From NCBI RefSeq assembly GCF_020085105.1, contig NC_058055.1:28061372-28125371 (forward strand): a DNA stretch of 64,000 bases, read 5' to 3'. Positions 35,927 to 45,499 of this stretch are shown here, one piece after another. Each line of letters opens with the position of its first letter. The stretch's first letter is position 1. The translations under genes and the position numbers were made by a program. The notes under the pieces were generated by a model. The model was not told where the DNA came from. It saw only the letters and a program-made list of their open reading frames with translations, and searched no databases. This stretch comes from Siniperca chuatsi. Lineage: Eukaryota; Chordata; Actinopteri; Centrarchiformes; Sinipercidae.

Positions 35927-36877
35927 TCATTTCACCTGTGTCACAGCCATTGTATTCCTAGTAAACATGATGAATATTTTTTGTCTGACCGCTTTGATTT
36001 GCAGTCCATAGATAACAGCATTCATAGTTGGAGGGACCACATAGAACAAGATGGATGCTAGCTTCCTTTCGTCTGAAAAGTCCTGGAAACGATGGAGGAT
36101 AATAGGGATGAAACCAGACACAAACATGATGATGTACATAGCCAGGTGGGTGGCACAGGTCTGCAGTGCCCGGCTGTTCAGCACTTTGTTTTTACTGAGC
36201 ACACACACTGCAGCAATTTTTAGGTAGGTGAGAGTGACGCTGCCGATGGAGGAGCCCAACAGGACCGCCGTGTAGCCGAGGCCGTAGATGTTATTGATGA
36301 GGACACTTTCACAGGACAGCTTGAACAAGGAGGCGTTGTCACAGAACGGGTTCAAAATAACTGCCCTGCAGCGTGACAGGCGGACGCTGAGGCCCACGAG
36401 GATCGACACCATCAATAAAACCACCATCCAGGCCGACACCGACAGCGTCACCACCATCCTGCTGGTCATGATGGTGGCGTAACGCAGGGGGTTGCAGATG
36501 GCCACGTAGCGGTCGAAGGACATGATCATGAGCACAGTGTGAGAGGCGCTTGCATGGAGTTGAGCACAAAAAGCCTGAATGACACAATCGATATAATGAA
36601 TGTATCGGTCTGTGCTTGGAATAAAAATGTCACTCAACAATTGAGGAATGATGGTCGTGGCCCCAAAAACATCATTAATACTCATGTTGCAGAAGAGCAG
36701 ATACATGGGCTGGTGGAGGCTCCTCTCCATGGTGATCAGGACTACCAGGCAGATGTTGGACACCATGATGAAGATGTAGATAAGGAGGAGGATGATGAAG
36801 GTGGGAATGGAGGACTGGGGGCTGACCTTTAACCCCTCCAGCTGTAGAATGTCTATACTTAAAGTCTGGTTCTCCAT
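35927..36877 (-). CDS. Olfactory receptor, intact, type a (OR4)
   Basis: 316 codons, one coding exon. NQT glycosylation site at residues 3-5; TM1 with SNICLVVL; PMY at 57-59; the extracellular loop 1 segment FIPSTDRYIHYIDC, followed by QAFCAQLHASAS in TM3, shared with OR5 and OR6; MSFDRYVAICNPLRY at 119-133; NPFCDNASLFKLSC in loop 2; SKNKVLNSRALQTCATHL before TM6; NAVIYGLQ in TM7. Private changes include IIPQLL (R in the others) at the end of TM2, THLAMY in TM6, and FYVVPP before TM7. ATG follows the acceptor CTCACTAG at 36900. The gene sits between gypsy E1 downstream and LINE C upstream of its promoter. All core motifs intact, so probably functional. Confidence 0.94.
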   Translation of the reverse strand: MENQTLSIDILQLEGLKVSPQSSIPTFIILLLIYIFIMVSNICLVVLITMERSLHQPMYLLFCNMSINDVFGATTIIPQLLSDIFIPSTDRYIHYIDCVIQAFCAQLHASASHTVLMIMSFDRYVAICNPLRYATIMTSRMVVTLSVSAWMVVLLMVSILVGLSVRLSRCRAVILNPFCDNASLFKLSCESVLINNIYGLGYTAVLLGSSIGSVTLTYLKIAAVCVLSKNKVLNSRALQTCATHLAMYIIMFVSGFIPIILHRFQDFSDERKLASILFYVVPPTMNAVIYGLQIKAVRQKIFIMFTRNTMAVTQVK

Positions 36878-36899
36878 AGTGCAGAGGGTAATTTTAAGC

Positions 36900-38600
36900 C
36901 TAGTGAGGATGGGACAGCAAAAAATAATTTATATGGTGTTTAATATCAAAAAGATGTTTTTGAAGATAATAATAACTAGATGGATACAGTAAGTGGCTTC
37001 TCAAACAGGTCAGCAGTGCCACCTAAAAAGTAGGGTAGCGTTCAATGCAAGAAATAAAAGTGGAAAATATTATCAATATGCACAAATTGAACATATTAAA
37101 ATATTGTTCTGGAGATATGAAAACTTAGTAACAATAGACAACAATATGGTTGTTTGCCTGTTAAATCTAGAACTTGGTTAAATGATATGACAACTGAATT
37201 ATTCAAACAGGACATACTATATGTACTATAAGAATAGTACCTTTAAATGCCTACTGTGGAGACGCAAGACTTACAAAAATTACAAATAATGAAATAATTA
37301 AACCAAACTGAAACTTGTTTTGGCATGTGTGTGCACATGGTCTACAATACAATTAAACAATATTTAAAAAAAAAACATACAATACAAAAAAAATCAAAGA
37401 AAATGATAATTACTGCAACAATTTTAATAATGCCTCATTTGACAACAAAACTTCCAAAGTATAACCCTGAAAAATGGCTGTTTCAAAATGTGGCAGGCAA
37501 AAAGAAGATTGAATTTAAATTCGGTCATGATTTAATGTCATAGGCTAGATACAATATCAGTCAATCAGCAACAGACAACAATAAGGATATTTGTCTCCCT
37601 GACATATAAGACTTAGTGAAGTGATGTGAAAACCAAATAATTCAGACATATTTTAGAACAGCATACCTCTGGTTTCTCTACAGCAGTTCAGCCATGTGTC
37701 TACAGGCTTTCATTCAAACCAAACACCATTTCATATATAACCACAATGACACATAAAACAATGGGTAAAAACATAATGACCATAGACAAACAATAAAAAG
37801 TTTATGCATTTAGCAAGCGTTCGCATAAGGATGCTATGGTTTGAGAATGATAATCTGCATACACAACTTAAATGACACATGGTTCAATAACAGGTGTGTA
37901 GCTTAGTATTCACTTGTATAGTTTTATGGTGGATGTTGAACAGGCTGCTGGAAACACAGCTCACACATCAGGAAACAGTTGACTGCATTTAAATATAATA
38001 TATAATTACTTTACTGAATGCTATATTCCTGGTTTCATTCCTTTTCAAATTTCATTTAATTCCAATTTGCCTTCAAAATGCAATTAATTTGTTCATCAGT
38101 TCTTTTCATGTATTTAAGATTTCATTTTGTGTCTTAAAACAACAAATGTTAAAACTAAAACGAAACACAGGATATACTGTACATAGTAATAACAACATAA
38201 TAATCTATTTGTAGAGCACTTTTCAAAACCTGATATAGGAAGTGTTTCACACAAGGCAGCAAATTAAAATCAACAAATTATGAAGTTTCATATAGAATCT
38301 AATCAAATAGCAAACTTTTAGGTAACAAAAGACATCAATTGACCAAGATTTTTGTAAGGACAATTGTAAGGAGGCTAAAGCAGGTGTGATGTGGTCACTG
38401 AGTTCTGTAGCCCGGCAATAGATTTTCATTTAAGTACAAACGCTGTTGCATTAACCGAGGCTGGAGAAGATAAAAGTATGTCTCTGTCTTTAGAACATAA
38501 AAGAGAGTATTTTTGCAATATTTCATGAATGATAAAAACATGATTGGCATTATTCAGTAAACAAATAACATTATTTATATACTGTGTGTCTCATGCTTAC
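36900..38600 (-). other. 5' UTR intron of OR4
   Basis: Donor AGAG|GTAAGC at 38601/38600, acceptor at 36900. It carries the dispersed repeat (about 38200-38500), here with a deletion that removes the GAATCAGTTCTAAAACATACTG part found in the other copies. Confidence 0.68.
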
Positions 38601-38720
38601 CTCTGCTGACATGAACTACCTCCACTCACCCGAGGTGGGCTGACATCTGTTATAAGCTGAATGATGGCCCCCGGTATTTGAGAGTTTGTTGCGTCACTGA
38701 ACTCTTACCAGTTTCTTACC
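38601..38720 (-). promoter_or_regulatory. OR4 promoter and non-coding exon 1
   Basis: Array-type promoter: GTTGCCTGGTAAG, GTGACGCAAC, CCGGGGGCCATC, CTTATAAC (plus 38649-38656), donor at 38601. Confidence 0.63.
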
Positions 38721-38845
38721 AGGCAACAACTGCTGTCACAACACTATGTTTCCTTTTGGTGGTTTGGATGCCCCTGTGGTAGATGAAACATGATAAAGTA
38801 CCCTCTAGGGCGCCCTTCCAGTGGAGAAAACATGATGCGGTGCAT

Positions 38846-40408
38846 CGAAATGTGCGCATGCGCCAACATGCATGCTGCCTGTTTCCGTAGCTCCGTCTCG
38901 TCGTCTTTTTCCAACTTTTAGCTTTCCTTTTTCTTCCAAACTTGAGTAACTTGTGTGTAAGTATAACTTAAACTACAGTCTTTACGAAAATGAGAGTAGA
39001 AAGTTTTTTAGTACTTTTTTTGTCGTGGAACTTCTTCTCCTGCTACTTGGTCAGGGCACCGCTGCAGATCAGCTGTTTGGCTGCATTGTTTACAGCAGCA
39101 AACAGCTGATCGCACTGAAGCCGAGCGGCATGGAGCCCAGGAGGAGGACACACCGAGGATGCAGAGGTGGAACAAAGCGGCGAGGGAAGAGAGGGGTGCA
39201 GACAAAAGAGACTTAAGAACAAGAGATTTAAGCCGTGTCTGCCTTCTCTCGTAATGGGCAACGTGAAATCGCTGGCGAATAAAATGGACGAGCTAACGCC
39301 GTTAGCCCGGAGTCAGACGGAGTTCTGTGAGTGTAGTTTGATGTGCTTCTCAGAGACATGGCTACATCAGGATTTCCTGGATCATAACGTTTCCATTGAC
39401 GGCTTTCAGACTGTTTGGGCCGACAGGGATCACACTGGGAGCGGTATGAGGAAAGGCAGTGGGCTTGCTGTTCTGGTTAACAACAGATGGTGTAACCCTG
39501 GTCACGTTACTATCAAGCAGAGTATCTGTAGCCCGGACATTGAACTGTTAGCTGTGGGACTCCGGCCATATTATCTGCCATGTGAATTCTCACATGCCAT
39601 TGTTGTGGCTGTTTACATCCCCCCATCTGCTAACCCAGCATCGGCGTGCAATGCCATTCACACTGCCATAGCACAACTCCAGACTCAACACCCAAGTGCA
39701 CTCATATTAATCTCTGGTGACTTCAACCATATCAGTGTTTCAACAGCACTGACTAATTTCACCCACTATGTGTGTTGTCCTACTAGAGAGGAGAGGACAC
39801 TGGACCTGCTGTATGCTAACGTTAAGGACGCATTGAGCTCTTCCACCCTCCCCCCCTTGGGTAGGTTGGACCACAACCTGGTTCATCTTAAATCTTGCTA
39901 TGTGCCTCTGGTTAAAAGGCAGCCTGCGACCATAAGGACAGGGAGGAGATGGTCAGAGGAGGCCTATGAGACACTGCAGGAATGTTTTGAAGTAACAAAC
40001 TGGGATGCACTCTGTGAGCCTCATGGAGAGGACATTGATGGGCTCACTGAGTGCATCATCACATTAACTTCTGTGTGGACTGCAATGTCCCAACTAAGGT
40101 GGTCCATTGTTATCCAAATAACAAACCGTGGGTAACAAAGGACATCAAAGACATCCTGAATGCCAAGAGGAGGGCCTTTACTGATGGCAATAGGGAGGAG
40201 GTGAGGGCAATCCAGGCTGACCTGAAGGTGAAGATCAGGGAAGCCAAGGAGAAGTACAGGAGGAAGCTGGAGCGGAAACTCCAGAAAAACAACATGAGAG
40301 AGGTCTGGAGCGGCATGAAGAGCATCACTGGCTTCAGACCGACTGGCAGCAGAGGAGTTGAAGGCAGCTTGTACAGGGCCAACAAACTTAATCTGTTCTT
40401 TAACAGAT
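38846..40408 (+). mobile_element. Rex1/L2-like LINE, copy C, lacks its 3' part
   Basis: Starts at the same site as copies A and D (TGCAT|CGAAATGTGCGC). It holds the best-preserved endonuclease of the three: 39167-40135 is open for 322 codons, with MGNVKSLANKMDEL, SETWLHQDF, VAVYIPPSANP, ILISGDFNHISVS and DHNLVHLKSCY (the last Asp-His pair is catalytic in this nuclease family). The SD of GRSDHN reads LD here. The next region reads in a second frame to 40408, then stops abruptly against OR-flank sequence (GGGCAATTCAGCCAATGAG). Loss of a 3' end is unusual for LINEs, which normally lose 5' ends, so a later deletion is likely. Confidence 0.87.
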
Positions 40409-40672
40409 TGGGCAATTCAGCCAATGAGTTCCATCTCTTTTGCTCTCCACATGAACTGTTTACCTGCATGCAAACAAAGCCCACTGAAATGTGATTGGTC
40501 AATACTACTCGGATTAGAAACAGACTACAAACAGAAACCAGAATGCTTCCAATACCAAAATCCTGTCCCTTACCTACAGATTTTGCATTGATATGCAGAT
40601 ATCTGTTTATAGAGATTAGCCCCATCCTGATTAGCTTCACCTGTCGCTCATTATCCTTCCCTAGTGTATTTA
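40409..40672. repeat. Array unit: downstream flank of OR5, truncated
   Basis: Equivalent to about 57913-58192; the hairpin element and everything to its left are missing. Continues at 42238-42686 after the LINE insertion. Both parts are non-coding and include the old LTR-like stretch. Confidence 0.75.
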
Positions 40673-42237
40673 TATTTTATTATATCGATTCTATTCACCT
40701 TATATATGCTTCCTCTAGGCAATATTATTAGGAAACACTCCACACACTTTCATTGCTATGCAGATGATACCCAATTTTATTTATCTATTGATCAAGCCAG
40801 ATGAAACTAACCAGTTAACTAAACTTCAAGCATGCCTTAAAGACATAAAGACCTGGATGACTTGCAACTTTCTGATGGTAAACTCTGACAAAACTGAAGT
40901 TCTTGTACAGGGAACCCAAACACCTCCAAGACACATTATCTAAAGATATAGTTGCTCTAGATGGCATTGCCCTGGCCTCCAGCAGCACTGTAAGGAACCT
41001 CGGAGTTATCTTATCCTATAACTCCTACATGAAACAAACTTCAAGGAGTGTCTTTTTTCACCTACGTAACTTTGCAAAAATCAGGCATATCCTGTCTCAA
41101 AATGATGCCGAAAAATTAGTACATGCATTTGTTACTTCTAGGCTGGATTAATGCAATTCCTTATTATCCGGCCCTTAAGTCCCTTAAGACTCTCCAGTTG
41201 ATCCAGAATGCTGCGGCACGTGTACTGACAAGAACTAGGAAAAGAGATCATATTTCTCCAATATTAGCTTCTCTGCACTGGCTCCCTGTAAAATCCAGAA
41301 TAGAATTTAAAATCCTTCTCCTCACCTACAAAGCTCTTAATGGTCTGGCACCATCGTATCTTAAATATCTCATAATACCTTATTACCCGACTAGAACACT
41401 GCGCTCCCAGAATGCAGGGTTACTTGTGGTTCCTAGAGTCTCCAAAAGTAGACTGGGAGCCAGAGCCTTCAGTTATCAAGCTCCTCTCCTGTGGAATCAG
41501 ATCCCAGTTTGGGTTCGGGAGGCAGACACCATCTCCACATTTAAGAGTAGGCTAAAGACTTTCCTCTATGATAAAGCTTATAATTAGGGCTGGCTTGGGT
41601 GAGTCCTGAACCATCCCTTAGTTATGCTGCTATAGGCCTAGACTGCCGGGAGACTTCCCATGATGAGCCTCTTTCCTCTCTCCTCCTCTCCCTCTCCATC
41701 TCTATGCATTTTTATCCCATTACTGCATGTTACTAACTCGACATCTTCTCTCTCCCATAGTTCTGTGCTTTCTCGTTTCTCTCCTCTCTCCTTCTGTCGC
41801 TTTCAGCAGGTATTTCTGCCTCCGGAGCTGCAGAGACTGGATCTGTGGTTGTGGGCCACCTGCTGCCCCCGTGTTCCTGCTCCACAACTGCTACTGCAGT
41901 TGTTGGCCTCCCCAAACCCCTCCCCTCTCTCTCTCTCTCTCTCTTGCTCTCTATCTGTCTCTCTGTCTCTCTCTCTCTCTCTCTCAAAACCTAACACAGT
42001 AGCAGCGGATGGCCACCCACCATTGAATCTGGTTCTGTCCAATGTTTCTGCCTCTTAAAGGAAGTTTTTCCTTGCCACTGTTGCCAAATGCTTGCTCATG
42101 GTGGGATTTGTTGGGTCTCTGTAATTAATATTATAAAGAATACAGCCTAGAACTGCTCTATGGGAAAAGTGCAATGAGATAACTTCAGGTATGAATTGCC
42201 GCTATATAAATAAATTTAAATTTAATTGAAATTGAAT
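40673..42237 (+). mobile_element. L2-like LINE, 5'-truncated, in OR5 flank
   Basis: Inserted in GTATTTA|GTCTGTGTG of the LTR-like stretch (compare 35460). It begins within the reverse transcriptase near the YADDTQLYLS active-site box (about 40755) and continues with FLMVNSDKTEVL, a region of altered frame, then a long C-terminal frame 41123-41587 (154 codons: LQLIQNAAARVLTRTRKRDH, LHWLPVKSRIEFKILLLTYKAL). A CT-rich tract (41924-41990) and a 3' UTR ending in AATTGAAATTGAATT follow. Typical of fish L2-clade LINEs. Several frame changes; dead copy. The same insertion is in the OR7 flank. Confidence 0.85.
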
Positions 42238-42686
42238 TAGTCTGTGTGTTCCCTTGTCTCAGTGCCAGTTCGTCATTGTCCATGTGTCAAGTGTTCCAGC
42301 CATTGCCCTAGTGTTTCTTCTCTGTAAGCCTTTTGTACCTTTTGATTTTGTAAATAAATCATTGTGCTGCACCAGCTCTGCCTCTGAGTCTGCATGTGGG
42401 TCAAGTTCCTGATTTCCCTGCTTGCACTATTCTGACAGTATTTCCAGTAAAAATCCGTTGTGAAACAAATCAAACTCTTAATTAATTGTGTAAACATATT
42501 TTTAATTGATATCATCAAATAATTACTGAATGGGTGTGTAGATAAGTGAAATGAATTTGAAAAGTAACAAAAATACATTTCAGCATGCCATAGCGAGTGA
42601 GTGAATCTTTTTTAATTGCATGACTGAACATTTCAGTAAGTGCAACTATTTTATTAATAATTATTTACATTTAATTAACTTTTGAG
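42238..42686. repeat. Array unit: downstream flank of OR5, right part
   Basis: Resumes at TCTGTGTGTTCCC, includes the R/U5-like CATTGTGCTGCACC stretch and the AT-rich 3' flank of OR5 with AATAAA (minus strand) near 42650. No gene. Confidence 0.7.
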
Positions 42687-43637
42687 TCATTTCCCCTCTG
42701 TCACAGCCATTGTATTCCTAGTAAACATGATGAATATTCTTTCTCTGACCGCTTTGATTTGCAGTCCATAGATAACAGCGTTCATAGTAGGAGGGACCAC
42801 ATGGAACAAGATGGATGCTAGCTTCCTTTCGTCTGAAAAGTCCTGGAAACGATGGAGGATGATAGGGATGAAACCAGACACAATCATGATGATGTACGCA
42901 GCCAGGTGGGTGGCACAGGTCTGCAGCGCCCTGCTGTTCAGAACCTTGCTTTTACTGAGCACACACACTGCAGCAATTTTCAGGTAGGTGAGAGTGACGC
43001 TGCCGATGGAAGAGCCCAGCAGGACCGCCGTGTAGCCGAGGCCGTAGATGTTATTGATGAGGATACTTTCACAGGACAGCTTGAACAAGGAGGCGTTATC
43101 GCAGAACGGGTTCAAAATAACTGCCCTGCAGCGTGACAGGCGGACGCTGAGGCCCACGAGGATCGACACCATCAATAAAACCACCATCCAGGCCGACACC
43201 GACAGCGTCACCACCATCCTGCTGGTCATGATGGTGGCGTAACGCAGGGGGTTGCAGATGGCCACGTAGCGGTCGAAGGACATGATCATGAGCACAGTGT
43301 GAGAGGCGCTTGCATGGAGATGAGCACAAAAGGCCTGAATGACACAGTCGATATAATGAATGTATCGGTCTGTGCTTGGAATAAAAATGTCACTCAACAA
43401 GCGAGGAATGATGGTCGTGGCCCCAAAAACATCATTAATACTCATGTTGCAGAAGAGCAGATACATGGGCTGGTGGAGGCTCCTCTCCATGGTGATCAGG
43501 ACTACCAGGCCGATGTTGGACACCATGATGAAGATGTAGATGAGGAGAAGGAGGATGAAGGTGGGAATGGAGGACTGGGGGCTGACCTTTAACCCCTCCA
43601 GCTGTAGAATGTCTATACTTAAAGTCTGGTTCTTCAT
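42687..43637 (-). CDS. Olfactory receptor, intact, type b (OR5)
   Basis: 316 codons. Starts MKNQTLSID (K at residue 2, shared only with OR6). Loop 1 segment of the IPSTDRYIHYIDC type with CAHLHASAS in TM3; MSFDRYVAICNPLRY; TM4-loop 2 block MVVLLMVSILVGLSVRLSRC identical in type to OR4, OR6 and OR7; a private S in SKSKVLNSRALQTC (K-N-K elsewhere); HLAAYIIMIVSG in TM6, with HLAAY shared only with OR7; tail ending FTRNTMAVTEGK. All structural motifs are present and the length is normal. The leader acceptor is at 43660. The gene has the b-type surroundings: an L2 LINE downstream and an empty LINE site upstream. Confidence 0.94.
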   Translation of the reverse strand: MKNQTLSIDILQLEGLKVSPQSSIPTFILLLLIYIFIMVSNIGLVVLITMERSLHQPMYLLFCNMSINDVFGATTIIPRLLSDIFIPSTDRYIHYIDCVIQAFCAHLHASASHTVLMIMSFDRYVAICNPLRYATIMTSRMVVTLSVSAWMVVLLMVSILVGLSVRLSRCRAVILNPFCDNASLFKLSCESILINNIYGLGYTAVLLGSSIGSVTLTYLKIAAVCVLSKSKVLNSRALQTCATHLAAYIIMIVSGFIPIILHRFQDFSDERKLASILFHVVPPTMNAVIYGLQIKAVRERIFIMFTRNTMAVTEGK

Positions 43638-43659
43638 AGTGCAGAGGGTTATTTTAAGC

Positions 43660-44367
43660 CTAGTGAGGATGGGAGAGTAAAAAATTATTTATATGGCGTT
43701 TAATATCAAAAAGATGTTTATGAAGACAATAATAACTAGATGGATACAGTAATCTACACAAACAGTGGAAGAAGTGGCTTCTCAAACAGGTCAGCAGTAC
43801 CGCCTAAAAAGCAGGGTAGCATTCAATGCAAGAAATAAAAGTGGAATATATTGTCAATATGCACAAATTGAGCACATTAAGATAGATATGAAAACTTAGT
43901 AACAATAGACAACAATATGGTTGTTTGCCTGTGAAATCTAAAACTTGGTTAAATGATATGAAGATTGAATTATTCAAACAGGACATACTGTATGTACTAT
44001 AAGAATACTATTTTTAAAGGCCTACTGTGGAGACGCAAGACTTACAAAAATTACAAATAATAAAATAATTAAACCAAACTGAAACTTGTTTTGGCATTTG
44101 TGTACACATCATCTACAACACAATTAAAGACCATTTAAAAAATCAACATACAATTTAAAAAAAATCAAAGAAAATGATAATTACTGCAAAGATTTTAAGT
44201 AATGCCTCATTTGACAACAAAACTTCCAAAGTATAACCCTGAAAAATGGTTGTTTCAAAATGTGGCAGACAAAAAGAAGTTTGAATTTAAATTCAGTCAT
44301 GATTTAATGTCTAGATAAGATAAGGCTAGATGCAATATCAGTCAATCAGCAACAGATAACAATAAGG

Positions 44368-44400
<33 letters not shown>

Positions 44401-44833
44401 TTCAAAACCTGATTATGAAAGTGTGTAACACAATGCTGCAAATTAAAATCAACAAATTATGAAGTTTCATATAGAATCTAATCAAATAGCAAACTTTTAG
44501 GTAACAAAAGACATCAATTGACCAAGAGTAAAATTAAGATATAAATAAAAATATATAAGTAAGATACTAGAATCAGTTCTAAAACATACTGGGAGCCAGT
44601 GTAAGGAGGCTAAAACAGGTGTGATGTGGTCACTGAGTTCTGTAGCTTGGCAATAGATTTTCCTTTAAGTAAAAACGCTGTTGCAGTAATTGAGGCTGGA
44701 GAAGATAAAAGTATGTCTCTGTCTTTAGAACATAAGATAGTATTTTTGCAATATTTCATGAATGATAAAAACATGATTGGCATTATTCAGTAAACAAACA
44801 ACATCATTTATAGTTTGTGTGTCTCATGCTTAC
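43660..44833 (-). other. 5' UTR intron of OR5, shortened
   Basis: Only about 1.17 kb, against 1.4-1.8 kb in its paralogues. An (AT)n tract at 44363-44402 stands where roughly 700 bases present in OR4, OR6 and OR7 are missing. The dispersed repeat follows at about 44400-44730. Confidence 0.7.
44363..44402. repeat. (AT)n microsatellite at a deletion joint
   Basis: Uninterrupted TA/AT steps between AATAAGGATAT and TTTCAAAACCTG, which in other copies are separated by several hundred bases. Confidence 0.9.
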
Positions 44834-44960
44834 CTCTGCTGACATGAACCCCCTCCACTCATCTGAGGTGGGCTGACATCTATTATAAGCTGAATGATGG
44901 CAACCGGTATTTGAGAGTTTGTTGCGTCACTGAACTCTGAACAGTTTCTTACTAGGCAAC
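44834..44960 (-). promoter_or_regulatory. OR5 promoter and non-coding exon 1
   Basis: Array-type promoter with changes: the GGGGGCC block reads CCGGTTGCCATC, TATA-like CTTATAAT (plus 44882-44889), donor at 44834. The GACGCAACAAAC element is kept. The altered GGGGGCC block is private to this copy. Confidence 0.6.
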
Positions 44961-45499
44961 AACTGCTGTCACAACACTATGTTTGCTTTTGGTGGTTTGG
45001 ATGCCCCTGTGGTAGATGAAACATGATAAAGTACCCTCTAGGGCGCCCTTCCAGTGGAGAAAACATGATGCAGTGCATACAGGCTGCCTGACATGCGAGA
45101 AAACTAGTAGGCCTCTTTGCGCTTCTAAATGGTTAAATAGTTAATAGTTCCCTGTGTGGTTGTTTTATAGAGGTGTAGTAGTTACACTTTAAATCTGAGT
45201 CACGTTATAAAACAACTGTTTCACCATAAATGCATCAGAACTTTCGGCACCCTGGTGCCCCAACCACATGCTGCTGGTGCCCTTTTTATTTTTTTGCCCC
45301 TGCCCCTCAGACAGCCTGAGTCTGCCACTGACTGGTGGGCAGAAAACATGGGTGATTTAGCTATTTTCAGCCCTCCTGGCATATAAATGTATTATTACAG
45401 ACAGAGGACCCAACGAGTTGACGTCATTAAAAGAGCTCCAGTCAAATCTGAAATGATGGAAAACCATGTGGAAAACATGATGGAAATACGCCAATACGC
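44961..45499. repeat. Array spacer between modules 2 and 3
   Basis: Empty LINE site at GTGCATACAGGCTGCC (about 45075), then the shared spacer. Here the mini-LINE segment is missing: ATTACAGAC runs almost directly into GACGTCATTAAAAGAGC. Confidence 0.7.

Noticed and set aside
41924-41990. Possible CRISPR-like or regulatory repeat array
   Set aside because: Simple CT microsatellite within the L2 LINE 3' region; also present at 60166-60198.
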